A DNA stretch of 33,170 nt from Devosia geojensis (GCF_000969415.1 NZ_JZEX01000054.1:1-33170), one strand, 5' to 3'; positions 18,286-27,878 are shown, counted from the first letter of the stretch. The notes: generated by a model from the letters alone, not told the origin. Made by a program: numbers and translations.

Positions 18286-18401
18286 ACCCCCCTCCCATCC
18301 TCCCCCGCAAGGGGGGAGGTATGGCGTGGTGCTCCTGGCAGGATCGTGCCACATGCACAGTGCGGCACCTCCCCCCTTGCGGGGGAGAATGGGAGGGGGG
18401 T
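18286..18401. repeat. REP-like palindromic repeat, copy B (murB/ddl)
   Basis: Arms at 18286-18320 and 18367-18401 (35 bases, one mismatch) match those of copy A at 6388-6502, and the centre shares GATCGTGCCAC and TGCGGCACCT. It begins 23 bases after the murB stop and ends 48 bases before the ddl start, nearly the same placement as copy A between recN and ligA, and in the same orientation relative to transcription. The mRNA would form a very long GC-rich hairpin. Confidence 0.9.
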
Positions 18402-18424
18402 CGCGCGCAGCGCGTCCTCAACCA

Positions 18425-19402
18425 TCACACCGGCCCCGTGAACACGTCGCCGTCGAGGAACTCACGCACCTCGCGGCCGGGGACGAAATGGCCCATGCGG
18501 CGGATTTCCCACTGCAGGTCGATGCCGTGCTTGGCGCGGACCCTGTTGCGGACCGTCTCGCCCAGCGTCTCGATGTCGTGGGCGTCGGCCTCGCCGAGGT
18601 TGAGGAGGAAGTTGGCGTGCATCTCGCTAATCTGCGCATCGCCCACTTTGAGGCCGCGGCAACCCGCCTCGTCGATGAGCTTCCAGCTCGAATGCCCCTC
18701 GGGGTTCTTGAAGGTCGAGCCGCCCGTCTTGGCGCGGGTCGGCTGGCTGGATTCGCGCTTCTCGGTGATCTCGCGCATGCGGGCGAGGATATCCTCCTTG
18801 TCACCCGGCAGCCCCTGATAGATCGCCGAAGTGAAGATGGCCCCCCGCGGACCGTTGGACTTGCGGTAGCGGTAGCCCATGTCCGCGTTGGTCAGGGTAA
18901 TGATCTCGCCTTGCCGCGTGACCGCGCGCAGTTCGGCGACGCGCTCGCGCGTCTCGGTGCCGTAGCAGCCCGCGTTCATGTAGAGCGCTCCGCCGATGCC
19001 GCCGGGAATGCCGCGATAGAAGGAAAGGCCATCGATCCCCGCTTCGGCGGCGGCCGTCGCGACCTTCACATCCGGCAGCGCCGTGCCGACCTTCAGCCGG
19101 TGCCCGTCGAGCACCTCGATCTGGCCGAACGCCTTGCCGGACAAGCGGATGACGACGCCGTCGAGCCCGCCGTCGCGGATGAGGAGGTTGGAGCCGAGCC
19201 CGATGGTCGTGACCTTGATCTCTGCCGGCAGGTTCTTGAGGAAGAATGCCAGGTCCTCCTCGTCGGCCGGCATGAAGAACAGTTGCGCCGGCCCGCCGAC
19301 ACGGAACCAGGTGACTTCCGAGAGCGGCTGGTTGGGCACCAGCTTGCCGCGGACCTCGTCGATCCACGGCTTCAGGGCCGGGATGAGATCGGGATAGGTC
19401 AT
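18425..19402 (-). CDS. murB: UDP-N-acetylenolpyruvoylglucosamine reductase MurB
   Basis: MurB is a flavoenzyme that reduces UDP-GlcNAc-enolpyruvate to UDP-MurNAc with NADPH in the cytoplasm. The 325-aa product shows the FAD-binding motifs [10 protein letters not shown] and [12 protein letters not shown], the [20 protein letters not shown] motif and the late [20 protein letters not shown] with the catalytic serine of the type I/II enzymes. The ATG at 19402 overlaps the murC stop by 4 bases, which fixes the start and discards an upstream extension. The next gene, ddl, is separated by the palindromic repeat. Confidence 0.97.
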   Translation of the reverse strand: MTYPDLIPALKPWIDEVRGKLVPNQPLSEVTWFRVGGPAQLFFMPADEEDLAFFLKNLPAEIKVTTIGLGSNLLIRDGGLDGVVIRLSGKAFGQIEVLDGHRLKVGTALPDVKVATAAAEAGIDGLSFYRGIPGGIGGALYMNAGCYGTETRERVAELRAVTRQGEIITLTNADMGYRYRKSNGPRGAIFTSAIYQGLPGDKEDILARMREITEKRESSQPTRAKTGGSTFKNPEGHSSWKLIDEAGCRGLKVGDAQISEMHANFLLNLGEADAHDIETLGETVRNRVRAKHGIDLQWEIRRMGHFVPGREVREFLDGDVFTGPV

Positions 19403-20817
19403 TCCGGCTCCTTGCCCAGAGCCGAGCCGAGTTCGCCCGGCAGCGCCGCCGCCCATTGAGTGATGTTGCCGGCTCCGAGGCAGACGACGTAGTCGCCCTC
19501 GGCGACGCGCTCGGCAAGCGTTGCCGCCAGCACCTCCGGTCCCTCGATGGTGTGGGCGTCGCGATGACCGCGCGCGCGGATACGAGCGCCCAGCTCCTCG
19601 TGCGTCACGCCCGGCAGGGGCTGCTCGCCGGCGGCGTAGACCGGGGCGACCAGCACCGTGTCGGCATCGTTGAAGCAGGTGGCGAAATCGTCGAAGAGGT
19701 CATGGAGTCGCGAATAACGGTGAGGCTGCATCACCGCGACGACGTCGCGCTTGGCCGATTGACGAGCCGCCCGCAGCACCGAGGCGATCTCGACGGGATG
19801 ATGCCCGTAGTCGTCGATGATTGTGACGCCGCCGACGACGCCGGTGCGGGTGAAACGGCGCTTGACGCCCGAGAAGCCCTTCAGCCCCTTGCGGATGGCG
19901 TCGGCCGGCACGTGCAGCTGGTCGGCGACGGCGATGGCCGCGGTGGCATTGAGCGCGTTGTGCTCGCCCGGCATGGGCAGCTCCAGCCCGTCGATGCGCA
20001 GATGCGTCATGCGGATGCGATCACGGATCTCGACCGCGAACCGGCTGGTGCCGTTCTCGTTGACGAGATCGACGAGGCGCACGTCCGCCTGCGGGTTGCG
20101 CCCATAGGTGATGACGCGCCGGTCGCGCACTTCGCCGACCAGCGACTGCACCTCCGGGTGGTCGAGGCACATGACGGCAAAGCCGTAGAACGGAACGTTC
20201 TCGACGAAGGTGTGGAAGGCCTTCCGGACGCCGTCGAAATCCTTGTAGTGGTCGAGGTGCTCGGGATCGATATTGGTGACGACCGCCACGTCCGCCGGCA
20301 GCTTGACGAAGGTGCCGTCGCTCTCGTCGGCCTCGACCACCATCCACTCCCCGCCCCCGAGCCGCGCATTGGTGCCGTAGGCGTTGATGATGCCGCCGTT
20401 GATGACCGTCGGGTCCATGTTGGCGGCGTCCAGCAGGGTCGCGACCAGCGTCGTGGTCGTGGTCTTGCCGTGCGTGCCGCCGATGGCGATGGCGTTCTTG
20501 AACCGCATGATCTCGGCCAGCATCTCGGCGCGCCGCACCACCGGAAGGAACCGGGCGCGCGCAGCGGCGAGCTCCGGATTGTCCTTCCTGATCGCCGAGG
20601 AGACGACGACCACCGCCGCTTCGCCCAGGTTGTCGGGCGACTGGCCGATGGCGACCTTGATGCCCAGATCCTGAAGGCGCTGCACATTGGCGCTCGCGGC
20701 CGCATCCGACCCCTGCACCTTGTAGCCCTGGTTGAAGAGGATTTCGGCGATGCCGCTCATGCCGATGCCGCCGATGCCAATGAAGTGCACCGGCCCGATG
20801 TTGCGCGGCATTTTCAT
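19399..20817 (-). CDS. murC: UDP-N-acetylmuramate--L-alanine ligase MurC
   Basis: MurC adds L-alanine to UDP-MurNAc, the first amino acid of the peptide stem. The 472-aa Mur ligase has the N-terminal Rossmann motif [15 protein letters not shown], the ATP-binding loop GTHGKTT (114-120), the [11 protein letters not shown] motif and the C-terminal domain with [10 protein letters not shown]. The ATG at 20817 is chosen because [17 protein letters not shown] fits the family start; the frame is open far upstream through murG and is not coding there. It lies 16 bases after murG and overlaps murB by 4 bases. Its family partner MurD, normally upstream between mraY and ftsW, is missing from this window. 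Confidence 0.97.
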   Translation of the reverse strand: MKMPRNIGPVHFIGIGGIGMSGIAEILFNQGYKVQGSDAAASANVQRLQDLGIKVAIGQSPDNLGEAAVVVVSSAIRKDNPELAAARARFLPVVRRAEMLAEIMRFKNAIAIGGTHGKTTTTTLVATLLDAANMDPTVINGGIINAYGTNARLGGGEWMVVEADESDGTFVKLPADVAVVTNIDPEHLDHYKDFDGVRKAFHTFVENVPFYGFAVMCLDHPEVQSLVGEVRDRRVITYGRNPQADVRLVDLVNENGTSRFAVEIRDRIRMTHLRIDGLELPMPGEHNALNATAAIAVADQLHVPADAIRKGLKGFSGVKRRFTRTGVVGGVTIIDDYGHHPVEIASVLRAARQSAKRDVVAVMQPHRYSRLHDLFDDFATCFNDADTVLVAPVYAAGEQPLPGVTHEELGARIRARGHRDAHTIEGPEVLAATLAERVAEGDYVVCLGAGNITQWAAALPGELGSALGKEPE

Positions 20818-20833
20818 GCGAGATGTTCCATTT

Positions 20834-21928
20834 CTAGTGCCCCTGCCCGGCGAGCCGCTCGGCGAGGTCCGCGAGCTTTTCCACCGATCTTGGCTGGCCG
20901 AGCGTCCTGGCCGCCGCCGCGGCGTTCTGAAGCGTTGCCGGGTCCGATAACAATGTTGCGAGGCGAGTGCCAAGCGATTGCGGTGAAAGCGTGGCCTGCT
21001 CGGCGATCCACCCGCCACCCGCCGCCTCGACGACAAGCGCATTGTTCTTCTGGTCCGCATCGAGCGAACCCGGCAGGGGCACAAGGATGGCTGGCCGGCC
21101 GATCGCGGTAAGGTCTGCGATCGTCGATGCTCCTGACCGCGAGATGACGAGATGCGTCCCCGCCAGCCGGTCGGGCAGATCGGCAAAGAACGGCGCCAAC
21201 TCGACATTGACCCGCGCCTGCCGGTAGGCGTCCGCCACCCTGTCGAGGTCCTCGGGCCGGCATTGCTGGGCAATAACCAGGCGATGGCGCAGATCCTCCG
21301 GCAGCCCGGCGACCGCCGGCGGCACGAGGTCGGCGAAGACCCGGGCCCCCTGGCTGCCGCCGAAAACCAGGATGCGGACCGGCCCGTCGGCCGAGAGCGC
21401 GGGATAGGGAGTGCCAGCCAGGGTGCGCACGCGATCGCGGACCGGATTGCCGGTCACCACCCGCTCGATCTTCAGTGTTTCGGCGAACTTGACGGTCTCG
21501 AAACCGGTGGCGAGCACGTCGGCGAACCGGATCAGCGCCTTGTTGGCGCGCCCCAGAACGACGTTGGCCTCGTGCAGGATCCCCGGGATGCCGAGGATTC
21601 GTGCCGCGATCATCGGCGGAAACGTCGGATAGCCGCCGAACCCGATCACCGCGTCCGGCGCGATATTGCGAAGCTTGGCGACCGCCACCCCGATGCCGCC
21701 GAGGATGGTGAAGCCTGCCTGGGCGAATTTGATCGGGTTGGAGATCGAAGGCGTCGCCGCCGGCACGATGTGGGTTCTATCGGCCGGAAAATCCTGCCCG
21801 TAGCTTGCCACGCGATGATCGGTCATCAGGTGGATGGCGTGACCGCGGCGGCGCAGTTCCTGCGCCAGCGCCATGGCCGGGAAGAGGTGCCCTCCCGTGC
21901 CGCCGGCCATGAGTACGAAGGTCTTCAT
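20834..21928 (-). CDS. murG: Lipid II synthase MurG
   Basis: MurG transfers GlcNAc from UDP-GlcNAc to lipid I on the inner face of the cytoplasmic membrane, giving lipid II. The 364-aa GT-B glycosyltransferase has the glycine-rich loop GGTGGH (9-14), the second membrane-side loop [10 protein letters not shown], the [12 protein letters not shown] motif and the donor-site region [12 protein letters not shown]...[14 protein letters not shown]. The ATG at 21928 overlaps the ftsW stop by 4 bases, so the two are translationally coupled. The product of MraY is its substrate. Confidence 0.97.
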   Translation of the reverse strand: MKTFVLMAGGTGGHLFPAMALAQELRRRGHAIHLMTDHRVASYGQDFPADRTHIVPAATPSISNPIKFAQAGFTILGGIGVAVAKLRNIAPDAVIGFGGYPTFPPMIAARILGIPGILHEANVVLGRANKALIRFADVLATGFETVKFAETLKIERVVTGNPVRDRVRTLAGTPYPALSADGPVRILVFGGSQGARVFADLVPPAVAGLPEDLRHRLVIAQQCRPEDLDRVADAYRQARVNVELAPFFADLPDRLAGTHLVISRSGASTIADLTAIGRPAILVPLPGSLDADQKNNALVVEAAGGGWIAEQATLSPQSLGTRLATLLSDPATLQNAAAAARTLGQPRSVEKLADLAERLAGQGH

Positions 21929-23085
21929 TCGGCGGGCGCCAGCGCGGTTCTGTAGATGGGCAGTCCGGTGGACAAGCGTTCCTCGGGCTTGGTGCGGGTC
22001 AGGGCCAGCATTAGCCCCATTCCGAAGGCCACCGCAATCATCGAGGTGCCGCCATAGGAGACGAACGGCAACGTCATGCCCTTCGGGGGGATGAGGTTGA
22101 GGTTCACGGCGAGATTGATGCCGGCTTGCATGGCGACCTGGATGGCGAGCGTCGAGGCGGCGAGCCGCGCGAAAAGACTCGACTGGCGCTGCGCCGCCAT
22201 CAGCGCGCGGATGACGATGAAGCCGAAGAGCGAAACGAGCACCAGGCAGAAGAGAATGCCGAACTCACCCGCCGCCGCCGAGAACACGTAGTCGGCATGG
22301 GCGTCGGGGATGAGCTTCTTGGCGATGGATTCGCCCGGCCCCCGGCCGAACCAGCCGCCCTCGAGCAGCGATTGCAGCGCCCGGTCGATCTGGTAGGTGT
22401 TGCCGCCCCCTTCCGGGTTGATGAAGGTGTCGATGCGGCGCGCGAAGTGCGGGAAGAAGGCATAAGCCGCCACCAGCATGCCGCCGGCAGCGCCCCCGAG
22501 AATGAAGATGATCCACCAGGAGATGCCTGAGAGAAAAAGCAGCACCGCCCAGGTTGCAAAGACCAGGCCCGTCTGCCCGATGTCGGGCTGCAGCAGGAGC
22601 GCGCCCAGAATGCTGAGCATCAGCAGCGAGGCGATGGTGCGGCCCGGCACGTTCTTCAAAATCATGCTCTCCGAAATGAGCCAAGCGGCAATGACGGCGA
22701 AGGCGGGCTTGACGAACTCGGACGGCTGCAGCGACTGGCCGGCGAACGAGATCCAGCGCCGCGCGCCCTTGACCTCGGTGCCGAAGCGCAGGGTGGCCCA
22801 GAGCAGCACGAAGCTGATGGCGAGGGTGACGACCGCCGCGACACGTGCCTGGCGATGCGTGAGGAACGAGGTGGCGACCAGCACCGCGACCGTCGGCACC
22901 AGGAACCCGGCATGGCGGATGACGAAATGCCAGGGGCTGAGCCCCAGGCGCTCGGCCACCGGCGGACTGGCCGGAAAGCTCAGCACCATGCCGGCGGCCA
23001 GCAGCAGCAGCAGCGCCGCCAGGAGGCCGCGATCGATGCTCCACCACCATTCGGCGAGGGGTGTCTTCTGGGCGCGTGAGAACAT
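21925..23085 (-). CDS. ftsW: Septal peptidoglycan polymerase FtsW (SEDS)
   Basis: FtsW is the SEDS glycosyltransferase that polymerises lipid II at the septum together with FtsI. The 386-aa membrane protein has about ten transmembrane helices and the family signature near the C-terminus (NLIPPKGMTLPFVSYGGTS). The N-terminus FSRAQKTPLAEWWWSIDRGLLAALLL matches rhizobial FtsW, supporting ATG at 23085. No good Shine-Dalgarno is seen, and a GACCGG-TTAG-CCGGTC hairpin lies 9 bases before the start. In relatives murD is directly upstream; here the upstream neighbour is a divergent toxin-antitoxin pair, so the whole ftsW-to-ftsA unit must be driven from 23086-23252 or by readthrough from mraY. Confidence 0.97.
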   Translation of the reverse strand: MFSRAQKTPLAEWWWSIDRGLLAALLLLLAAGMVLSFPASPPVAERLGLSPWHFVIRHAGFLVPTVAVLVATSFLTHRQARVAAVVTLAISFVLLWATLRFGTEVKGARRWISFAGQSLQPSEFVKPAFAVIAAWLISESMILKNVPGRTIASLLMLSILGALLLQPDIGQTGLVFATWAVLLFLSGISWWIIFILGGAAGGMLVAAYAFFPHFARRIDTFINPEGGGNTYQIDRALQSLLEGGWFGRGPGESIAKKLIPDAHADYVFSAAAGEFGILFCLVLVSLFGFIVIRALMAAQRQSSLFARLAASTLAIQVAMQAGINLAVNLNLIPPKGMTLPFVSYGGTSMIAVAFGMGLMLALTRTKPEERLSTGLPIYRTALAPAE

Positions 23086-23094
23086 GGCGACGCC

Positions 23095-23116
23095 GACCGG
23101 TTAGCCGGTCCCTTTT
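23095..23116. promoter_or_regulatory. Hairpin just upstream of ftsW
   Basis: GACCGG-TTAG-CCGGTC (23095-23110) forms a 6-bp stem ending 9 bases before the ftsW ATG; on the plus strand it is followed by CCTTTT. In the ftsW mRNA it occupies the ribosome binding region. It could also end leftover plus-strand transcription. The function is unproven. Confidence 0.35.
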
Positions 23117-23199
23117 GAATAAAAGTGTAGCGCCGACATTAGCGCGCCGGTGGTTACCGATTTCCAACCGCGCTTGCGAATTGCGAAAGAGGCCGTGGA

Positions 23200-23228
23200 T
23201 TGTTGGTTAATGGTATGATCGCTATATA
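23200..23228 (+). promoter_or_regulatory. Promoter of the Phd/PIN toxin-antitoxin pair
   Basis: TTGTTG (23200-23205) and TATATA (23223-23228) are separated by exactly 17 bases, a good sigma-70-type match. GGAGG (23242-23246) follows, 6 bases before the antitoxin ATG at 23253. The AT-rich patch stands out from its GC-rich surroundings. Confidence 0.6.
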
Positions 23229-23252
23229 GGAAACCACGCACGGAGGTCCGCG

Positions 23253-23498
23253 ATGGACGACAAGTGGGAATTCCGCCCCGGCAGCGATTTCGCCGAGGTG
23301 ATCGACAAGGTCGAGCACGGGGAGACCGTCGAGGTCGTCCACGATGGACGCGTCGTAGCGCGGGTGGTGCCGGTCGAGCAGGAGCGGGATGTAGCGAAGG
23401 CTCGTGCAGCAGCCGCGCGCATTCGCGAACGCCGCGGAGGAATCACATTGGGACCGGGCTTGACGATCAAGGATCTCATTAACGAGGGCCGCAAGTAG
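23253..23498 (+). CDS. Phd/YefM-like antitoxin
   Basis: The 81-aa protein has the Phd/YefM pattern DFAEVIDKVEHGETVEVVHDGRVVARVVPV, followed by a basic, helical region and a C-terminal tail (LTIKDLINEGRK) likely to wrap the toxin. Phd-type antitoxins also repress their own promoter. A strong GGAGG lies 6 bases before the ATG. Its TAG stop is immediately followed by the GTG start of the toxin gene. The pair is inverted relative to the dcw genes and occupies the place of murD between mraY and ftsW. It is unrelated in antitoxin type to the ribbon-helix-helix pair beside ftsA. Confidence 0.88.
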   Translation: MDDKWEFRPGSDFAEVIDKVEHGETVEVVHDGRVVARVVPVEQERDVAKARAAAARIRERRGGITLGPGLTIKDLINEGRK

Positions 23499-23906
23499 GT
23501 GATCGTGGTCGATTCGTCCCTGGTGATGACTTGGTACTTGGAGGATGAGGTCACGCCAGCGACAGAGCGCATCTTTGACCAAGTCACACGCGATGGCGCT
23601 GTCGTGCCCTCCCTTTGGCGGCTGGAAATCGCCAACGCGTTCAGGACGGCAATTCGCAAAAACCGGATGACCTCCCGTTATCGAGACGAGTCCTTGGCCG
23701 ACTTGCAACTTCTGGATATCGTTGTCCGAGATGACACACACGAGCGCGCCTGGACCGAAATCCTTGCCCTCTCTGACAGGCACGGTCTGACGCCCTACGA
23801 CGCCTCCTATCTCGAGCTTGCGCTGCGCGAGCGCCTGCCGCTCGCCAGCCTCGACAAAGCCCTCCTTGCCGCCGCTCGCGCCGAAGGTCTGGAGACCCTG
23901 CCCTAG
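23499..23906 (+). CDS. PIN-domain toxin (VapC-like)
   Basis: The 135-aa PIN-domain protein starts with GTG at 23499 directly after the antitoxin stop. The acidic residues of the PIN active site are present: D5 ([15 protein letters not shown]), E43 ([10 protein letters not shown]), D101 ([12 protein letters not shown]) and D119 (ASLDKAL). It is expected to be a Mg-dependent ribonuclease neutralised by the Phd-like partner; its target RNA is unknown. The TAG stop (23904-23906) overlaps the TAG stop of the convergent mraY (minus, 23905-23903) in the palindrome CTAG. This repeats the geometry of the other toxin with ftsA. No trace of murD is seen on the opposite strand. Confidence 0.92.
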   Translation: MIVVDSSLVMTWYLEDEVTPATERIFDQVTRDGAVVPSLWRLEIANAFRTAIRKNRMTSRYRDESLADLQLLDIVVRDDTHERAWTEILALSDRHGLTPYDASYLELALRERLPLASLDKALLAAARAEGLETLP

Positions 23907-24988
23907 CGTAGCTTCAGCGAGCTCAGCCCGATCAGCGCCAGCACGAACGCGATGATCCAGAAGCGGATCACCACCTGGCTTTCTGTCCAGCCCAGATGCT
24001 CGAAGTGGTGGTGGATCGGCGCCATGCGGAAGACGCGCTTGCCGGTGAGGCGGAACGAGACCACCTGCACGATGACCGAGATGGTTTCGAGGACGAAAAG
24101 ACCGCCGACGATGGCGAGGACGATCTCGTGCTTCGTCGCGACCGCGATGGAGCCGAGCGCACCGCCCAGCGCCAGCGAGCCGGTGTCGCCCATGAAAATC
24201 TGCGCCGGAGGGGCGTTGAACCACAGGAACCCGAGCCCTGCCCCGATCAGCGCCCCGCAGACGACCGAGAGCTCGGCCGTGCCCGGCACGTAGTTGATGA
24301 GCAGGTAGTCCGAGAAGGTCACCGAGCCGACGAGGTAGGCGATGAGCCCGAAGCACGCGGCCGCCACCATCACCGGCACGATGGCGAGGCCGTCGAGGCC
24401 GTCGGTGAGGTTGACCGAATTTCCGGCGGCGACGATTACGAACGCGCCAAAGACGACGAAGAACCAGCCGAGTTCGAGCGCCAGGCCCTTGACGAACGGG
24501 AAGAGCAGCGAGGTCGAGAACGGGTCCTCGCCGAGCTGGGCGATGGCAAAGCACGCGACACCGGCGATCACCGCCTCGATGGCGAGGCGCTGCTTGCCGC
24601 CGAACCCCTTGTGGCTCATGCGCTTGACCTTGAGGAAGTCATCATAAAAGCCGATGGCGCCGAAGCCGATAGTGACCAGCAGCACCACCCACACATAGCC
24701 GTTGGAAAGGTTGGCCCAGAGCAGGGTCGAGATGACGACGCCCGAGAGGATCATCAGCCCGCCCATGGTGGGCGTGCCCTTCTTGGTCAGCAGGTGCCCC
24801 TGCGGCCCGTCCTCGCGGATCGGCTGCCCGCGCCCCTGGCGCAGGCGCAGCGCCTTGATCATGCCGGGGCCGAACAGGAAGATGAAAAACAGCGCCGTGA
24901 TGACGGCGCCGGCGGTGCGGAAGGTGATGTAGCGGAAGACGTTGAAGGCCGAGAGGGTATCCCCTAACTGGCCGAGAAAATAGAGCAT
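23903..24988 (-). CDS. mraY: Phospho-MurNAc-pentapeptide transferase MraY
   Basis: MraY moves phospho-MurNAc-pentapeptide from UDP to undecaprenyl phosphate in the inner membrane, forming lipid I. The 361-aa protein has about ten transmembrane helices and the catalytic motifs [28 protein letters not shown] and the histidine cluster [11 protein letters not shown]. The ATG at 24988 ([24 protein letters not shown]) matches the family start; the longer open frame overlaps murF and is not used. The C-terminus (IGLSSLKLR) is intact and meets the toxin stop codon. murF ends 28 bases upstream. murD should follow and does not. Confidence 0.97.
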   Translation of the reverse strand: MLYFLGQLGDTLSAFNVFRYITFRTAGAVITALFFIFLFGPGMIKALRLRQGRGQPIREDGPQGHLLTKKGTPTMGGLMILSGVVISTLLWANLSNGYVWVVLLVTIGFGAIGFYDDFLKVKRMSHKGFGGKQRLAIEAVIAGVACFAIAQLGEDPFSTSLLFPFVKGLALELGWFFVVFGAFVIVAAGNSVNLTDGLDGLAIVPVMVAAACFGLIAYLVGSVTFSDYLLINYVPGTAELSVVCGALIGAGLGFLWFNAPPAQIFMGDTGSLALGGALGSIAVATKHEIVLAIVGGLFVLETISVIVQVVSFRLTGKRVFRMAPIHHHFEHLGWTESQVVIRFWIIAFVLALIGLSSLKLR

Positions 24989-25016
24989 GTCGCCAAAGGT
25001 CCTCGCTGGCCGGCGG

Positions 25017-26411
25017 TTATCGGAATTTATCGCGAATTTTCTGGACGAGTCCCGCCAGCCGCATGCCGTTGGACCCTTTGACCATAACTGCATCGCCATA
25101 GGCAAGGCTGTCGAGCAGCGGTTCGGCGAGCTCTTGCGCGCTTTTCACATGCAGCGTGACGCGCCTGGAACCCAGCGCCTCGGCCAGCGCGCCCATGCCC
25201 TCGCCGACGAGATAGACGTGGTCCGCCCCGCTCTCTCGAACGGCATCGGCAAGGCTCGCGTGGAGCGCCGGACTGTCCCGGCCAAGCTCGAGCATGTCGG
25301 CGAGAACAACCACCTTGCGCCCGCCCGGCGCCGCCTGGCCGGCGAACACCTCGAGTGCGGCGCGCATCGAGGCGGTATTGGCGTTGTAGCTCTCGTCGAT
25401 GAGGACGAGCGGGTTCCGGGCATCGCCGAGCAGCGCCTTCTGGCCCCTGCCTGCCTGGGCCCCGAATGCGGAAAGCGCGCCGAGCGCCACATCGGGCTCG
25501 ATGCCGCTGAGCACGGCAGCCGCCAAAGCGCCCGCTGCATTGGCCATCATGTGCCGGCCGGGCGCCGCGACCGCCAGCCGGTAGCGCTCGCCGCCGTGGC
25601 GGATTTCGGCGCTGCCCTGATCGCCCAGGGTCTCGTAGTTCACGACCCGCCAGTCGCAGCCCTCGGCAAAGCCGTAGGTGACGATGGTCTCGACGCCAGC
25701 CTTTTTGGCCTCCTCACGCAGGAGGTCGAGCTGATCATGGTCCGCGCCGAGGAGCGCGATCCCGCCGGGTTCGAGCCCGGAAAAGATCTCCGCCTTGGCG
25801 CGGGCGATGCCCTCGAGCGAGCCGAAGGCGTCGAGATGGGCGGGAGCGATTGAGGTGATGACGGCGATGTGCGGGCGCACCATGCCGACCAGCGGCGTGA
25901 TCTCGCCCGCATGGTTCATGCCGATCTCGAAAATGCCGAAATCGGCCTTGCGCGGCAGGCGCGCCAGCGTCAGCGGCACGCCCCAATGGTTGTTGAAGCT
26001 CTTGACCGAGGCATGGGTGTCGCCGGCAGCCGAAAAGGCGAGGCGCAGACCTTCCTTGGTCGTCGTCTTGCCGACGCTTCCCGTGACCGCGACGATCCGC
26101 GCCCGCGAGCGCGCCCGCGCGGCCCGCGCCAGGGCCCGCAGCCCTTCAAGCGGATCGGGCACGACCAGCAGCGGACCGGAAAGTCCGGCCGCTCGTTCCT
26201 CGGCGACCATGGCCGCCGCCGCGCCGTTGGATAGCGCCGCCTCGACGAAATCGTGCCCATCGAAGCGGTCGCCCCTGATGGCGACGAACAGCGCCTCGGG
26301 CTCGATCTCGCGCGAGTCGATGGAGATGGAAAAGACGCCCTCCTCCGGGAGCCCCCGATCGATGCCGCCGGTGGCGGCAACGAGCTCGTCGCGGGAAAAG
26401 AGCGCCGCCAT
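25017..26411 (-). CDS. murF: UDP-MurNAc-tripeptide--D-alanyl-D-alanine ligase MurF
   Basis: MurF adds the D-Ala-D-Ala dipeptide made by Ddl and completes the UDP-MurNAc-pentapeptide. The 464-aa Mur ligase has the N-terminal substrate domain with [20 protein letters not shown], the ATP loop GSVGKTTTK (111-119), the [10 protein letters not shown] motif and the C-terminal [15 protein letters not shown]. The ATG at 26411 lies 2 bases after the murE stop, so the two are probably translationally coupled. Confidence 0.97.
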   Translation of the reverse strand: MAALFSRDELVAATGGIDRGLPEEGVFSISIDSREIEPEALFVAIRGDRFDGHDFVEAALSNGAAAAMVAEERAAGLSGPLLVVPDPLEGLRALARAARARSRARIVAVTGSVGKTTTKEGLRLAFSAAGDTHASVKSFNNHWGVPLTLARLPRKADFGIFEIGMNHAGEITPLVGMVRPHIAVITSIAPAHLDAFGSLEGIARAKAEIFSGLEPGGIALLGADHDQLDLLREEAKKAGVETIVTYGFAEGCDWRVVNYETLGDQGSAEIRHGGERYRLAVAAPGRHMMANAAGALAAAVLSGIEPDVALGALSAFGAQAGRGQKALLGDARNPLVLIDESYNANTASMRAALEVFAGQAAPGGRKVVVLADMLELGRDSPALHASLADAVRESGADHVYLVGEGMGALAEALGSRRVTLHVKSAQELAEPLLDSLAYGDAVMVKGSNGMRLAGLVQKIRDKFR

Positions 26412-26413
26412 CC

Positions 26414-27856
26414 TCAGCCGCCTATCGTCTCGACCACGACTTCGTGGTCCGAGAAGTGGTGCTTGGTGGTGCCGATGATCTGGTAGTCCTCGTGACCCTT
26501 GCCGGCGATCAGCAGTACGTCGCCGTTCTTCAGTTCGCCCACGGCCGTCTCGATGGCCTTGCGCCGGTCGCCGATCTCGCGCGCGCCTTTGGCGGCGGCC
26601 AGGATTTCGCCGCGGATGGTCCCGGCGTCCTCGGTGCGCGGATTGTCGTCGGTGACGATCACGTCGTCGGCGAGGCGGGCCGCGACCTCGCCCATCATCG
26701 GGCGCTTGCCCTTGTCGCGATCGCCGCCCGCGCCGAAGACGACGCGCAGCTTGCCCTTGGCATAGGGGCGCAACGACATGAGCGCATGCTCGAGCGCGGC
26801 GGGCTTGTGCGAATAGTCGACGAAGACCGCAGCGCCCTTGTGCTCGCCCACGAGCTCCAGCCGCCCCTTGGCGCCCTTAAGTTGCTCGAGCGCAGGAAAC
26901 GCATCCTTCTTGTCGACGCCGGTCGACATGGCGAGAGCCGCCGCGATGAGCGCGTTGGAGACCTGGAACTCGCCGGTCAGCGGCAGGAGGAAGCTGAGCT
27001 TTTCCCCGATATGCCGCACGGTCACACGCTGCCCGTATCCCTCCGGCTCGATGGAGAGGATCTCGATGTAGGCGCCCTCGCGCCCGACCGTCAGCAGCGT
27101 CGAACCGCGCGAGAGGGCCGCGAACATGAACGGTTCGTGCTCGGGATCGTCGACATTGACCACCGCCGGGCCGCTGTCGACCAGCAGGTCGGTGAAGAGC
27201 CGCAGCTTGGCGTTGCGGTAGGCGTCCATGTCGCCGTGGTAGTCGAGATGGTCGCGGTTGAGGTTGGTGAAGGCCACCGCCTCGAAATAGCACCCGTCGA
27301 GCCGGCGTTGCTCCAGCCCATGACTCGAGGCCTCGAGCGCCACGTGGTTGATGCCCTGCGCCTTGAGGGCGCGCAGGTTCTGGTGGAGCGCGCGCGAGTC
27401 CGGGGTGGTCAGGCTTCCCTCGCGCAGGCCCCGGCGCGTCTCGACGCCGAGCGTGCCGATGCTGCCGGCGGCGATCCCCGCATATTCCCAGATCTGACGG
27501 GTGAACGAGGCGACCGAGGTCTTGCCGTTGGTGCCGGTGACGGCGACGATGATCTCGGGCTGCGGATCGAAGATGCGCGAGGCGGCGCGCGCATAGGCGG
27601 CGCGCACATCGGCGACCTTGATGACCGGCACGCCGGGATCACCGACCGGATCGCGGTCCGACACCACCGCCAGCGCCCCGCGCTTGACCGCCTCGTCGAT
27701 GTGCTCGATGCCGTGGGTATTGAGCCCAGGCAGGGCAAAGAACACATCGCCCGGCTCGATGGCCCGGCTGTCCGAATGGATGCCGAAGACCGTCGCCAGC
27801 CCCTTCTTGGGCCGGGCGCCCGAGCCCTCCAGCAGTTGCGTTACGCTCAATGACAC
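26414..27856 (-). CDS. murE: UDP-MurNAc-L-alanyl-D-glutamate--2,6-diaminopimelate ligase MurE
   Basis: MurE adds meso-diaminopimelate to the dipeptide stem, which needs prior action of MurC and MurD. The 480-aa product has the ATP loop TGTNGKTS (107-114), the HVALEASSHGL motif and DNPR (404-407), the signature of diaminopimelate rather than lysine specificity. The start codon is GTG at 27856 (MSLSVTQLLEG), with AGGAT about 9 bases upstream. It follows ftsI by 22 bases and is followed by murF after 2 bases. Confidence 0.97.
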   Translation of the reverse strand: MSLSVTQLLEGSGARPKKGLATVFGIHSDSRAIEPGDVFFALPGLNTHGIEHIDEAVKRGALAVVSDRDPVGDPGVPVIKVADVRAAYARAASRIFDPQPEIIVAVTGTNGKTSVASFTRQIWEYAGIAAGSIGTLGVETRRGLREGSLTTPDSRALHQNLRALKAQGINHVALEASSHGLEQRRLDGCYFEAVAFTNLNRDHLDYHGDMDAYRNAKLRLFTDLLVDSGPAVVNVDDPEHEPFMFAALSRGSTLLTVGREGAYIEILSIEPEGYGQRVTVRHIGEKLSFLLPLTGEFQVSNALIAAALAMSTGVDKKDAFPALEQLKGAKGRLELVGEHKGAAVFVDYSHKPAALEHALMSLRPYAKGKLRVVFGAGGDRDKGKRPMMGEVAARLADDVIVTDDNPRTEDAGTIRGEILAAAKGAREIGDRRKAIETAVGELKNGDVLLIAGKGHEDYQIIGTTKHHFSDHEVVVETIGG

Positions 27857-27878
27857 GTGGGGGTATCCTTCTGGATAT

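Noticed and set aside
19399..21273. 152-residue N-terminal extension of MurC
   Set aside because: It lies within murG in another frame; the family start motif begins at 20817.
23154..24554. 466-codon open frame on the minus strand across the toxin pair and mraY
   Set aside because: It is an out-of-frame shadow of mraY joined to the antisense of the toxin genes; it has the arginine-rich look of frame shadows and no Mur-ligase motifs, so it is not a murD remnant.
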